Shown: positions 47,691-61,462 of the stretch, one piece after another | How positions within the stretch are numbered: position 1 is the stretch's first letter | Layout of the letters: every line of letters begins with the position of its first letter | The notes under the pieces: model-generated | Databases searched by the model: none | Told to the model about the DNA's origin: nothing | What the model saw: the letters and a program-made list of their open reading frames with translations, nothing else | Made by a program: the position numbers and the translations under genes | Assembly: GCF_028389875.1 (NCBI RefSeq) | Contig: NC_084663.1 | Location: forward strand, 208,661,876-208,725,875 | Source: Rhea pennata | Lineage: Eukaryota > Chordata > Aves > Rheiformes > Rheidae | Direction of reading: 5' to 3' | DNA length: 64,000 nt

Positions 47691-48762
47691 GAACATTTCT
47701 AGGGTCAGGCTGCCCTTGCTTGGCAGCACATACTGAGGGCAACTCTCTACTCCCAAAGAATTTACGTGTAGAAAGAGAGAAGGGAAAGCGAGTGGAGGGG
47801 CCAGTGGCAAGGACATGGTTAGATCATCTGAAAGAGGGAAAATGAGGTAAAGCCAGACTTCACTTTATACATTTTCTTGTCCTTGATGCTGGAAGCAACA
47901 GCTCTGAAAAGGCAGGTAAACTCAAAGAAAAACATTCGTCTATGCACTGCAGTGTCTTTTTCCCTGGTTTGACTAGAGACAACGACCCTGGTTTCAGTCC
48001 TGAGATTCTGCATCATCTCTTACGCAATGAATGTTTGAGACATCACAGAGACTAATGTGACAAAAAGCAGATTCTGGAGCCCCAGGCACAACAGTTAAAT
48101 ACTCAGCCACCTGGAGATTTAGGTCAGTGAGAGAGGAGGTCGCCAGGAAGCTATGATTAGATTATCTAAAAGACAAGAACAGGAAACAGGACAAGCCAGG
48201 CAATGGAGGTACTTGAGAGTTAAGACTAAACCCTTTGAGCAGCAATATAGGAGTAGTGAACACAATAGGGGAGAACTCACCCAAGTTGTCACACATGTGC
48301 AGACCATGAAACTTTGGCATCCTCTTTTTTTGTAGAGTGACTTTAAGTTATGTCTTGGTTGCACTGTTATGCTGTGGAGCAAAGGCAGATAAACCACAGC
48401 ACAAAATATGGAGAGAACCAGGCAAAAGTTTGAGATGGAGTAACATGAAGTGATTCACAGCCAAGTCTAGTCACACTGAAGGACTTGCTCTGATTTCTGG
48501 ATCTCACTCCAGGAGCCCTGGCTCTATTTCCTGCCTGTTCCAGTTCCACAGGGAGATGGAGCAGCTTCCCCAGGCTCCACGTGCCCTTAGCGAGTCTGCC
48601 ATGGTAACATGATAAGCTCCCCAATACCCACTGCCCTAGCTGCCCTGCTTCAGTTCTGCCTGGGCATGGTGTGCATGCAAGGCTTTCTGAGCTTGGCTGA
48701 TGTCAACTCCTTCAGCTGTTCAAGAATGATAGAGCCAGGCTAGATGCTTTGCTAGTCGTTTT
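47691..48762. other. Unassigned stretch
   Basis: No gene or repeat is recognised. Confidence 0.5.
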
Positions 48763-48806
48763 TTTTATAGCAATGCAGTCAGGGTATGCACTGCATTGCT
48801 ATAAAA
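48763..48806. repeat. 17-bp perfect inverted repeat, 10-nt loop
   Basis: The left arm at 48763-48779 and right arm at 48790-48806 are perfect complements (core TATAGCAATGCAGT and ACTGCATTGCTATA). The left arm and loop match a CR1 coding stretch (compare near 45818-45842), so this looks like a CR1 scrap followed by its own foldback copy. Confidence 0.85.
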
Positions 48807-51800
48807 TATTACGTTTTTTCCATACTACTGAGAAGTTATGGATGCTTAAAAAAGAGCAGATTGGGCAGAGTGCATGTCAGAGGAGGCACGAACGGGGAGA
48901 GGGGAAGAGGAGCTGAGAGAAGGGCAGGTGAAAGAAATTCCGAAGGATGTAGAAGAGCAATTTGGTCAGGATGAGGGAAGATCACTGGGGCTCAGAAAGC
49001 CTGTGCAGCCACATAGACTTTCCCAGGGTGATGGCTTTCAGTGAAGGAAGGCAGACCCTGGAGAACAGACCAGTCTGTTGCGGGGCTGGGGTTAACTCTC
49101 AAGCATAGCCCCAGGGAGCTTTTCTCAGTGTTTGGCTCTCTCTGTCTCAGAAAGATCAAGTTTGGGGTTTCCAGTCAAGGTGGTTGACTTCCAAGCATTC
49201 ATCTACCATCCCTGGAAGCCTTGTGGCACAGGAATAGGATGGGATGGGATAGAATGAAGTAGGGCTTTTCTCCCTACTGCAGCCTCTGCAGAAGCAGAAC
49301 TGCATAATCTGTTAAACTAGAGGTTGTCAGAGAGAATCTGCTCTTTGAGGTCTTTCAGAACCATAGTATGAAATTCAATGATTTTTTTTTAAAAAAGGAG
49401 CCTCTCTGTTTTCTTCTTGGATCACAGCTATACTTCTATCCTGCCAGCTTGTCAAAGCTTAGTGACAGCAGAAGGATCCTTCCAGTCATGCTGCCAGTTC
49501 TTCTAATAGCATTTCTCAATAAATCCTTCCTTATGTTTTCTCCCAAATTGTCCTGAACTAGTACCTTGGATTTGAACATCTCCAAAGCTGGTGAAAGGAG
49601 CATCCACACTTAACTCAGAATGGAGTTTTGCTTGATTTTGTTTTGGAACTAATATTAAAATGTAATCTGAGCCCTCAGAAAACTTGGGAAGTTAAAAACC
49701 CAGAGCCAGGTCTGTATCTGCACAATATGGCTAGAGGATCACAAGGCATTGAGTGACTCTGATTTACCAAGATACAGCTCATCTGATTAGCTGCATAAAC
49801 TGTTTGTGTGGTCTTAGGCCATTCTGAATGTGAAATAAATTGCATTAACACAGACCTCCTGCTTTTGTGTAAGAAAGTGCTCATACAAGGACTGAAGCAA
49901 GCATTATTTCCTTCATATTTTCTATGGGCTGAGAGCCATCCACCAGTCCGTAGCTGAGTCACAAGCAGTAGCTCATTATGATTCAGTAACTTGATTGCCA
50001 GGTGCCTTGATGTGTGTTGCTGTTTGCACTCTGATGTAATCATAAGTTGTATTTATAATGGCAATTGCCTCCAGCATTTTTACTATTACCATTGTTACTG
50101 TTGCTTGGTGGCTCTCCAAAGTGGCCCTTGCTCATGCAGCCAGAAAGGTATTGTCTGAGAATTGAAACCTAGAAGGATCAGTGTCTCTCATCCTCCACAT
50201 CTGTGCCTGGAAGTAAGGTGGAATGAAATTCCACTGTCCCTTTCCACTGCACTGCAGGTCACATATCAGCAAGCCTCATCACTACAAGGCTGATAGACTT
50301 AATTCTGTCCGTAGGAGAAGCAGAGCTGTTAGGACTATGTGAAAAGTTACTGTGATTTGTAGGGCCAGTAATGTGAGGTCTTTAGGGGTCCTGGCATCCT
50401 GGGGAAAGAAGAATTTGGGCAAAATTTGCTCTTGTTGAGCTTCTAGCTAGCAGGGTAGAGCTATGTGACAGTCACCTTGAGTACATTCTCACTGAAATGA
50501 AGAAATCACTCTGTGCAAGGGTTTCTTTTCTATGCCTGTGTGGATATCCTACAAGCAGCTATGTTTTGCATAGAAAAGGATTGTGCTCAGAGAGACTCAG
50601 GCAGTAAAAATATAAAAAAGAGTAGTGAAAATCACATCCTATAAAAGGACTGCATCACAGCTAACTACTTAGCATTGTCTTCTGTATCTGAGCTTGAGAG
50701 TGTACTTTAATAGCACTGACATCAAAGATTGCAATTACTTTCTATTGGAAGAAAAATTCTTCTTATCACTGAATTCCACTATTGGAAAACATGGACATAA
50801 TTGTTCAATACAATGATTTTACTCTGATCTGTTGCTCTGAGACAGGCTTGTGCCCTAAGCAGCCTATTTTTATTTTATTATTTATTTGAAAATTTAAATT
50901 ATTTTTATTTTCTTTATTTCTATTTTATCTTCTGTCCTCCTACTTTTAATTTTTGTAATTGATTTTGTAATTGTCTATAGGTGTAGATACTGTTGGGGCT
51001 GAAAACATACAAAAATCCTCATGAGTGGTTGCTCCCAGGATATTTAACTGCAACTAATTTTGCTTTGTTCCACTGGCAGTCTGTTCCTCAGATGCTCTCC
51101 ATAAATGCCATCAGATGTTCCTTTGTTCCAGTTTATGGCACACTGGAGATAAATTTACCTGCTCTGAGTCATCATTTCATATATATCACGTTGTGTACAC
51201 ACTGTCTTCTCTCTAACCCAACCATCCCAGTCTCCTCAGCTCTCTTCCTACGTGCCTTTGAGCACTTGCACTACATGTCCCTGGTTGCTCTCCTTTCTTC
51301 TGTGTGCTTTACAGTAGCAAAACTGGAAAAGCACACAGCATTTCGGGTGGGGATGTACACCAGGTTATATAAAGGAGCTTACAGACTTTTCTTTATTTTT
51401 TTTTTAAGTTGATACAATATTTTGTTTGCATTCTTCTTGGCTACTACTGGACATTAGATGGAGCATCTGTACAACGTACTTCTGCACGAAGCTAAAAATG
51501 CAGCTGAGTAATAAGCCAACAATATAACTCAAAGCACTCGTTCTTCTGTGAAGTCCCCAGCTTTTGTCAGCACTACATTTCAGCAGTGAGGCTTTTGACC
51601 CTTCACAGTCCTCTCACTCTCTCTGTGCAGATAGAGGTCTTGTTGCCTCGCTCGCATGTCCATCGCCTCTGGCCACCCAGCCTTTCATTCAGGTCTGTTG
51701 GGAGTCCTCGTGCCTCCTGCTTCATCCTGCACTAGTGATTTGCGACAGCTGCCTTCCTCCTTGGGGTGGTGGAACCTCTCTTCACCCCAGTGCATGGTCT

Positions 51801-54800
51801 TGCTGCCAAAATGTGTGATCTTCTCCTACCTGTAACTGAAGGCTGAAGGTGACCTGCAACCCTAGCACTGCACCTCTCAGCTTCCCGGAACATTCGTCCC
51901 TGGTTTCATGTGATTTTTCTATTAGATCCTCCTTTCTCTTGTAATGAGACTGTAACATCAAGTCTCATTATCCTTTTACCTAAAGGAAGATGGTCTAGAC
52001 AGTTTCCAAAGCAAACAATTTACCGCAGTGGGCAGGTGTTTACTATATCTAATTTACAATTTGTTAACACCAGTAGAGTTTTATTAGGAGATTATTTCAC
52101 CTTCCTACAGCTACTGCTTCTCTGATAATAATTATTAAAAACTCCTTTTGGTTAGACTGTTATAATTTCTTTGTGAGCACAGGAAGGCTTTATATTTGAG
52201 GTTAATAAAATGTAACATTTAATTTGAGAGATCACAGTTTGTGTCTCATGCTGTAACGCTCTGTGCCTAGAAGCATTTTTCCTCTGGGGTGAAAAACGGC
52301 TAGACGAAAGTTTTGCATGGAAATGCTACTATAGAACTGTCCAGCTTTATATTTGCTTTCATGCCGAGCCGAAAAGGAGACTCCTAGGTTTAGCAAGCTG
52401 CAAAGATTTAAGAAGTGCAATGAACAAATGCAACTGGACAAAAAATGTCAGGAAAATATTTATATAGCTTAAAAAGCAGCAAATGAAAGTTTCTTTTACT
52501 ATTAAAAAGTTGCTTCCAGTTCAGAGAGATTCTGATTTCAGTTTTAGGGAGGCATGAACTCTGACATGCCCTGTGTTGTGAGCTATAAACCGTTGACTGA
52601 AGGAGTCAGTTTGCTGTTGAAGTCCTTGCTCAATAAAGCAAGGTGCCCCTTAACTGCAGTTAGATGGGCATGGATAACGTAGTCATACCCCATTCTTCTG
52701 CCCCTTGCAAGAGTGAGGCTGATAGCAAGAAAATGACCTTTTCTCCCAGGGAAGATGAGGATAAAGCTAAAACAGCTAAAAGATCCAGCTTGGAGATGGG
52801 AATGGAAGAAACAAGTTACCTCTTTACATGATTCTTTTACTTTTAAAGTGTATATGGCACTCCCCTTAATAAACAGAAATATAATGGAAGAACATAAGAC
52901 ATAGGAAGAAAATCAGGATATTTGGCATTAGAGAGGTCTGACAGTGTAGTGTTTTGATGGCAATATGCAGTGCGAAGGTAGCAGCCAAGAAGCCAGCAAC
53001 AGCAATAGGAAATCCATTTTGTAGTGCTGAAGTTCAGTGCAGTTTGTCATCTAACTCATAAATGAGCAGCTAGCATTCTCCCTGGTAACCACCTATAAGA
53101 ACAGCTTCTCAGCCTGAGAAATAAAAATAAAAACGAAATCTTTGATGTTAAAATTTATACAAAAACTCTAACATTTCTTCTACAAAAATGGTAGAATAGG
53201 AATTTTTTATGATCTGGCTCAGCAAAATCACCTTCATCTGGGTCCCAACCTGAAGGGCTAATAAGAAGAGAGTTAGGAGCGACCTTCTGGAGAGGTGAAA
53301 GCAGAGATTTCAGTAGGTGATTTTTAACAGTTCATTTGGGAAGCTGCTCTGCAGATTTGCCTAGTGCTATGAACTTGCTCAGTTGTAACCAGTCTCCAGC
53401 ACAGATTGACCTAGACTGTCCCAGGTCTGCTCTGAGAAATGCTTGGTGAGTGATGTACTTAACTTCAAAAGTACAACTAATCCCATGCTACGTTAAGCCC
53501 CTTTAGTGCTTCTCTTGTAAATCAAGGTCATTGAATCCCAATGTTTCGAAACATTAAAAGTAGAAAGCGTCTAAGCTTTTTTTTTTTTTTCACTTCATGG
53601 TGAGTTCCCAAAGCACTCTACAGAGGTTCTGTTTGCTTCTCTATTAACTGTGCTAGTTAGGCAGTTGGAATAGGCGTAATAAAACCACACTTTTATTCCT
53701 CTTTTTCCTGGTGGCTAAATTCAACCAACATATCACCTGGTTAGTGAAGATGAAGGAGAAGTTACATTTCTCAGTGTAGACCATTTGTATTTGCCTATCT
53801 TAAGATTTTTCTTCTTCTTTTGGACCCCAGCATGACCTTCACTGGTGTAAGGAAGTGGCCATGGGTCTGTGGGTGGAAGTCAGTAGTGGAGGAGATACTG
53901 CCTCTGTTATCACAAACAACCTCCAGCTCCTGTCTATCTTGTAGCAGGACACAGGAATCTTCATGTATGAATGAAGGCCTCTCTCCAAACGTTTTTGACA
54001 TATAAACTGACTACATGCGAAGAAACTGAGGGAGGGATTATCCTGTGTCTCCATTTGGCTCAAACCAGTCTCTCAGTGACTCTTCTCTTCACTCTATCTT
54101 TTTACCAGCAGCTCATTTTGTTGTTTCATGTGGAATATTTGCTAATCAGGCTGACCAAGATGTTTTTACCCATATTATGCTTTCACCTTTCCACATTTTG
54201 GCAGTGAGATGAGGCTATCATTCTTCCTTTGAAGTAGATCTGTATGGCCATATCTACACAGATCGTTTCAGAGAACTGACCTGGTATTCATCATTATGTC
54301 CTTGAGCCAGTAAGTAGTAGGAAGTTGCAACTCAGATCATGGATTGGGTAACACAGAGAGCACGAGACTTCTCAGAGTCCTAGCTAGGGTAGGAAGGAGG
54401 GCTGCTGCTGCATACAAGGCTGGCTGCCTTATTTATCACAGTGAGAGCCTGGCTGAAGCCACAGCCCAGCTAAGGGTGAGTGTATGGTGATAATACTAGG
54501 TGCTTGTCACAAACACGTTCTGATGGAGCCATATCTCTCACCAGATGTGGCATACCATGAATTTTCACATGGGAAAAGTTATCTTCATTTTCTGCAGCCT
54601 GAAACTGGCGTTGGCTTTGCAGAGGTGGCACTTCCATCCCAGCTGCTGTGCATTGTGCCAAAGAGGTAGCACACAGCTGAGTAAGGGAGATGAGAGAGGC
54701 TCATGACATGCCTCTGCAGGCTTCTAGTTCCAGGGGATACTCCTTAGGGGGTGACCCTATAGTGTATCCTTGCAGAAAGGCTACTCATTGCTAGTATACC

Positions 54801-56504
54801 CAACTAGGAGGATGGTGTGGTTCTCATTACCCTTCTTTTCCTAGTAAGTACTGAATTTGTTTTCAGAAAAAAGAGAAATTAAGCCTAGCCAGGCAAAGGT
54901 GTACGGGGCCTCACTTTGAAGTAGGGGTGCTTCATCTCTTCCCTACTCCACTGTTCTCGGTCCTGAGGCATTGCTCGCCCAATTTTTGACAACATAACCT
55001 ATCCAACCTGTAGTGTCCTTACAAACATGGGTGTTGTAGGTGGTCTTCATAAATTGTATTCTACACATCATCTGCTCTGTCCATACGTAAAAGAATTGCC
55101 ATGGACTTTCAATGATGGCATCTTCTACATAAGAAAGATGAGCATGGCACTATCCTGAAGAACCATGCTTTGCGGTGAGTGTGGTGGGAGGATGTGGGGT
55201 GCAGATCTGGCACTCTCTGAATGTGTGTTGGCAGTCTCTGTAGGGGTAGACCAAGTAAGACCATACCCAACATTCTCCTTGGCAACCCAGCCAGAGATCA
55301 CTCATGATGTGAACACAATTGGACCAGAGGGCTGGACAGTGTGAATGGCCAGGGAATCCAGGCTTGAGGACACTGCCACAGGCGTGGTATAAGGACAGCT
55401 TCAGATACAGCCTATCTGTTTCTTCAAGTACTTAATGTACTATTTGAGACACTCCTGAATGTCCATCTTTTAGCCTTTGGAAGAAAAATATCTGCATTAG
55501 ATTACAGGATTATTTAAATTAGTGTTTTTGTGTATGCAAGTGGGTATGATCCATTGTGAATAATTTATCCAGAAAGGTTTGTAACAGAAGAGCTTTGCAT
55601 TTTATTTTAGACTGAGAGAAAATTTACAAATGGTTAAACAGGACCAGACTCAGTCAGCACAGGGGTGGAGCAACCAAGGAAAGCGTTGGGCTAAAGGGTG
55701 AAAAGGTGGTTCAGAGTGGTATGTCCAACCTAGGGCCAGTGTGAAGTTGGGCATTTTCTTTAAAATAGGGCTTAAAGCTGTTGTCCCAACTGCCTGCAGT
55801 TATTGCCTGGTCTTTGGTCTTTTCCAGGAAAAGATGGATGTTAGAACCTCACTGCTTTGTTCTCATTACTGTCAACCTCCCTGAATTTCTTCTTTCTGCT
55901 GGATAAAATTGTTCTTCTTCTCCTGATGTTACAGGAAATGAATGTTTCCACCTCTCGCAGCACTACATAAGCTCCAAATTTGAAAGTGTAGGCAGTGAGG
56001 AAAGGAGTTAGATAGAAACAAAAGCTTATTTTGGAGGCGTGCCATTCTAGGTGGTGTATTTTAGACAGATAAAGTCTGCTGCTCTGCCAAATACAAATTT
56101 AAAAATACCCTCCCCCTGTGAAAAACAGTATTCATTTTTTTCCTCCTTTAAAATTACCGTAGTCTCCATCTGCTAGCACCCTGCAGTACTGAGCCATATT
56201 TGTATGGATGTTCTGATCAGGACACAGATCATCGTGTCCTGGATTGTGCACCCCAGTTGTTTTTTATGTTTACACTGTAAAAATAAATGAATTCATTCCA
56301 TCTGCCCCAGCTTCCAAATGAAACACATCTGTGTGAGACAGTGACAGAGGAAGGCACGGAGCTGGTAAGGTTTCTGGCATGGACACAACAGTGTCAACAT
56401 GTTGTATCCCGGCACGTCAGAGAGCGACTGACCTGCTCTGCTCTTTGATAAACTGAAGTACTCCTTGTTTTTAATTCCAAATACCAGCAATGAGTCTCCT
56501 CAAC
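48807..56504. other. Gene-free AT-rich stretch
   Basis: Nothing I can name. It includes a T/A-rich low-complexity run at about 50865-50960 and poly-T near 53578-53590. No exon is supported. Confidence 0.5.
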
Positions 56505-56555
56505 ATTATATATATATATACACACACATATATATATATTATCACTGTCCAGAGC

Positions 56556-56584
<29 letters not shown>
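56505..56584 (+). repeat. (TA)n and (CA)n microsatellites
   Basis: An alternating TA/CA tract at about 56505-56540, then after 15 unique bases a (CA)n run at about 56556-56583. It makes a false CVCVCV open frame on the minus strand. Confidence 0.9.
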
Positions 56585-56586
<2 letters not shown>

Positions 56587-58676
56587 TTGGTTCTGGACAG
56601 CTGTAAAATTAGGTGGATCATGGCTCCATACTGTATAACAATATTCCTCTTAACACATTAGAGTGATTTTCTCTGAGAAGGTCTCCAGTTGCAGTGAAAG
56701 AAAAGGAGACCAGATCACTGAACACCTATATCACCAATATCCTTTCAAGGCATCCTGAAATATCAGAATTACAATTATTTTTGACTTTTGCATAAGAAAG
56801 GGCGGGGAGTAAATGGCTCTGTGCTCTTTCTAAAATCTGGCAATGCGGTGTTTCCTCTCATTTCAACCTCAAATTCCTCTTTCCTGCTCCCTGCTGTACT
56901 CAACATATTTCTTTTCCCTTGGTAGTTTTCACACACCTCCTTTGGCAGCCACAGGGTAAGTTTTCACAGCTCACACTGCATTAGCACTTAGGTTCCTTGA
57001 AACATCAACCACAGAGTCTGAGTTGACAAAGTGCATTGAAAAGAAGAGGAAAACTATTTGCAGAAAATAGGTTTATGGAGGTGGTTCTAGGTTGTATTTA
57101 AGATATTAGGACCCAAGAGCCCTTCCCTACTTCAGTGCCCTGGAATGGTCTCCAGACTGCAAGCCCAGCCAAGACATAAGGGTGCAATATCCCTCTTCTT
57201 TCTTTGGAAGAAGACCTCTGTGGATGAATGAGCAGGAAGGGAACAGGGAGTCCTCTGGTCAGGCTTCATTCTTGGGGGTGATCACATCTGTGAGTGTCCT
57301 GGTCCCATGATCTAGACAGAGGCTGTGTCTTTCAGGCTAAAAGTCAGGTGCATTACAGGAATGAGGAGAAAGCGCTAAGGGGAGAAGAAAAGAGTGGTTC
57401 AAAGGTTAGCTAGTGATACACTGACTGTAAGACCCAACTCTGTTACAGTATGGGCTTAATGCTGCTCTGCAGCTCAGTTCCCTGTAGGTGAATGAGCATG
57501 ATAATCATTTTGTGCTTCCCAGATGCATAGTGAGATGCTGGGAGACTGCAGAAATGATATTATATAAGATAGGTAGATATATTATTGGGTAACATAGTGC
57601 AGGAAAAAAAAAAGCAGAAATCAAGATAAGCATTATCTTTCTTTTGTGCATTTTAGAGTCCTTTGGAGGCTCTAGGGCCTGATTTATACAAGAAACTTCA
57701 TAAACCTAATAAACACATGTTTTTAATATTAATGAACTCATTAAACAGAATAGCTTACACTGACTTCAATCAAATCCATATGAACTTAAATTAAAACAAT
57801 ATAACCCACTATTTAGCAAAAACAAGAACACTGAGTTATTTTTAAACAGCTTTAATGTAAATCATTGCACTTTTCATAGGGAGATAAGCCAGAAGACCAG
57901 ATTGTTCAGACGAATTGACCTCTAAGCAAGTCATTTTTTTTGACAGCAGCTGGAGGTACTCAGAGAATCTGAAAATGGGGTCCAATTAACTTCGTCTCAC
58001 AAAAGCTGGAATATTTTCACAGATCATATGGACCAGCAACCTTGGTAGCACAGAAAATGCATACTGACTTTTGAGACTCCAGTGAGTTTTTTCACAAGCC
58101 TCATGTCAGATTTGAATTGTGAGTAAAGCCAGCAGCTTCTGTCTTTGCATAGGTATTAGTCTATATATCAGCAAAGGTTTTGTAGTGTTGTAATTACAAC
58201 TTGAATCTAGTTTCTTACCCAAAGTGTTGTGAAGAGTAAAAACAAATACAGTATACTTCCTACCAAAAAACATCTCGTTCTTTCAAACAATTTTAGAAGA
58301 AGTTAATTTAAATATCCTTTCAACACATAGGTCCCCTAAAATGTTTGATTTGTATCCTGCCAGAGCAAATCTAAACCAATTCAACAAACTGTCGAGCTGA
58401 TTTAATCACCTTACTCGCATTCCTCAGTAGTCATTCGTGAATCACATTTTGAAAACTAGAGTCTTCTGTGTCGTACAGAGGTTGCAATGTAAGAAATGCA
58501 CAGAAAAACAAACTCATACAAAATAGATTTTCATTTTGAGAAATTTTGCCAGTTTGTTCTGCAAACCAAAAAGATCTGCTTAGCTGTTGTCACTAGAAGG
58601 CTCTTAGCTGACTTTTGACATGTATCCTCTAATGATGCAATGCGTTTAGCTGACGTATTGAAGGTGCAATTGATCA
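56585..58676. other. Unassigned AT-rich stretch
   Basis: No gene or transposon is recognised. Confidence 0.5.
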
Positions 58677-58950
58677 TCACAGAATCACAGAATAATTCAG
58701 CTGGAAGACACCTCTGGAGATATCTAGTCCAACTCCCCAGCTCAAGCACAGTCACCTAGAGCATGTTGCACAGAATCACATCCAGATGGGTTTTGAATAT
58801 CTCCAGAAAAACAGACGCCACAACCTCTCTGGTGCTACTTGTTCCCGTGCTCTGTCACCCTCACAGTGAAGAAATTTTTCCTCATGTTCAGACAGAACTT
58901 CCTGTGTTTCAGTTTGTGCCCATTGCCTCTTGTCCTATCTCATGGTGCTA
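58677..58950 (-). mobile_element. CR1 LINE 3' part
   Basis: Minus-strand CR1 tail and C-terminal coding end. At about 58950 it jumps straight to the region around the catalytic box, skipping the whole thumb region. Either two CR1 pieces lie side by side or one has an internal deletion. Confidence 0.82.
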
Positions 58951-59172
58951 CACTGAGGAGGCACTCTGTCCCTTCATCCAGGTCATTGATGAAGAAGTTG
59001 AGGAAGACTGGACCAAGCACTGACTTCTAGCAGACACCGCCAGCTGCAGGCCTCCAACTACACTCCACGCCACTTATGACGACCCTCTGAGCTCTGCCTT
59101 TCAGCTGGTTCTCAATCCACCCCACTGTCCACTCATCTAACCCACACTTCCTGAGCTTCTCTAGGAGGATGT
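58951..59172 (-). mobile_element. CR1 LINE, reverse-transcriptase part left of the solo LTR
   Basis: Continues as minus-strand CR1 from the catalytic box region toward motif A, up to the LTR insertion point. The same element resumes at 59812. Confidence 0.88.
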
Positions 59173-59806
59173 TGTAATAAATTGTAACTATTTGTTCATT
59201 GTTTAGAAGGAGGAATAAGCCGATGGAGGGGGAGGAGGAGGTTTTACAACAATCAGGGTTGAGACATGGTGTCAGACAAATAAATTATGGTAAGCACAAA
59301 AGCTTATATGACCCCTTGTGGAACCAGTGTCGGGGCCTTAGCTATCTTGCAGGACTATGAAGAGCTGAAGTAAGCAACAAGCTGCTCAGAGGTTTTGAAG
59401 GTAAAAGGATAAAGAAAAGATAAGCAGGCGCCTGTAATTTTCTCACAGAACAGCATCCCAAAAGGGAGTCAACACAACAGATAAGCAAGCCCCTGTGATC
59501 ACTCACAAGGAGACAAACCAAAATAAAGAGACAGAAGAAGACCACGGCCTTCCTCTCCACGACCACCAGAGACCTTCAGACGACCCCCCCAGCAACCCAC
59601 ACATGCGCAAAACGCACCAGGAGATTACAATGCAGATTATAAAAAGGGGACTGTATGTGAAGGAGGTGCGTGCCGTTGGCGGAGCTGAGACTCCCCGGCC
59701 GCCCAGTGCTGTTTTGCTTGTGGCTGCTTACTTAACTAAATAAATTGTTCACATGATTTAACAAACTCTCTGTATGAATTAACCTTCAAGAGAGTAACTT
59801 ATGACA
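59173..59806 (+). mobile_element. Solo LTR with 5-bp target duplication
   Basis: The 634-bp element begins TGTAATAAATTG, ends TTATGACA and is flanked by GATGT at 59168-59172 and 59807-59811. A TATA box (TATAAAAA, 59638-59645) and an AATAAA (59739-59744) lie in LTR order on the plus strand. It looks whole as an LTR, with no internal retroviral sequence, which is the usual product of LTR-LTR recombination. A 5-bp duplication fits class III (ERVL-like) and some class I elements. The family is not assigned. Confidence 0.9.
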
Positions 59807-59811
59807 GATGT

Positions 59812-61462
59812 GATGGGAGACAGTGTCAAAAGCCTTGCTGAAGTCAAGGTATACAACGTCCACTGCTCTCCCCTCTTCTACCCAGCCAGTCATTCCATCA
59901 CAGAAGGCTGTCAGGTTGGTTAAGCAGGATTTCCACTTGGTGAATCCATGCTGGCTACTCCTGATCACCTTCTTTTCCTCCATATGCCTGGAGAGGACAT
60001 CCAGAATGAGCTGTTCCATCACCTTTCCAGGGATGGAGGTGAGGCTGATCAGCCTGTAATTTCCTGGGTCCTCCTTCTTGCCCTTCTTGAAGACTGGAGT
60101 GACATTGGCTTTCTTCCAATGTTCAGGCACCTCTCCAGTTCTCCAGGACCTTTCAAAGATGATGGAGAGTGGCCTAACAATAACATTTGCCAGCTCCCTC
60201 AGGACTTGTGGGTGCATCCCATCAGGGCCCATGGATTTGTGGATGTCAAGTTTGCCTAAATGATCTCTAACATGATCCTCCTTGACCAAGGGAAAGGCTT
60301 CCTTTCTCCAGGCTTTCTTTTGTCTCCAGGGTCTGAGATTCCTGAGAGCTGCCCTTAGAAGTAAAGACTGAAGCAAAGAAGGCATTCAGTAATTCTGCCT
60401 TCTCTGTATCCCTTGTCACCAGGGCCCCCACCCCATTCAGTAGCAGGCCCGCGTTTTCCCTAGTCCTCCTCTTGCTACTGATGTATTTGAAGAAGCCCTT
60501 CTTGCTGTCCTTAACATCCCTTGCAAGACCCAATTCCAGCCGGGCCTTAGCCTTCCTCATCGCATCCCTGCATACTCTGACTGCATTCGTATAATTCTCC
60601 CAAGTAGCCTGTTCCCTCTTCCACATTCTGTGTATTTTCTTCTTCTGTCTGAATTTGGCCAAGAGCTCCTTGCTCACCCATGCAGGTCTCCTGCCCCTTT
60701 TGCTGCACTTCTTACTCGTAGGAATGCACCGCTCTTGAGCTTGGAGGAAGTGATGTTTGAATATTAGCCAGCTCTCCTGGACCCCCCTTCCTTCTAGGGC
60801 CTTAACCCATGAGACTCCAGCAATTAGGTCTGTGAAGAGCCCAAAGTCCGCTCTCCTGAAGTCCAGGGTTGCAGTCCTGCTTGTTGCCTTACTTCTTTCC
60901 TGCCACATCCTGAACTCCACCATCTCATGGTCACTGCAGCCAAGGCTGCCCCCAACCTTCACATCTCTAACCAGTCCCTCTCTGTTGGTAAGGACAAGGT
61001 CCAGCAGGACATCCTTCCTATGGATGTCCTCCTCCTACGGAGGAGCCTACGCTCCTCCACCATTTGTGACAAGAAGTTATCATCGATGCATTGCAGGAGC
61101 CTCCTGGACTGTTTGTGCCTAGCTGTGTAGTCCTTCCAGCAGATATCAGGGTGGTTGAAGTCCCCCATGAGAACCAGGGCCTGTGATCTTGAGGCTACCT
61201 CCAGCTGTCTATAGAAGGCCTCATCAACTTTCTCTTCCTGGTCAGGTGGCCTGTAGTAGACAGCCACAAAAGTGTCCCCCATGTTAGCCTGCCCTTTGAT
61301 CTTTACCCATAAGCTCTCAACTGCCTTCTCCTCCTCCCCACCTAGGCAGAGCTTGATGCATTCCAGTTGCTCTCTCACATAAAGAGCAACTCCATCACCT
61401 CACCTTCTTGGCCCATCTTTCCTAAAAAGCACATAGCCATCCATGGCAGCATTCCAGTCATC
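59812..61462 (-). mobile_element. CR1 LINE, RT to endonuclease part right of the solo LTR
   Basis: Resumes the CR1 cut by the LTR. Frames at 59786-60385, 60267-60962 and 60959-61378 (minus) carry the RT start with motif A, the pre-RT region, and the C-terminal half of the apurinic-type endonuclease (VAVYYRPPDQ, then VLMGDFNHPDICW). About two frameshifts separate them. Near 61462 minus-strand CR1 sequence ends and plus-strand CR1 begins. Confidence 0.9.

Noticed and set aside
56394-56621. Open frame with CVCVCV repeats
   Set aside because: It is the (CA)n microsatellite read on the minus strand.
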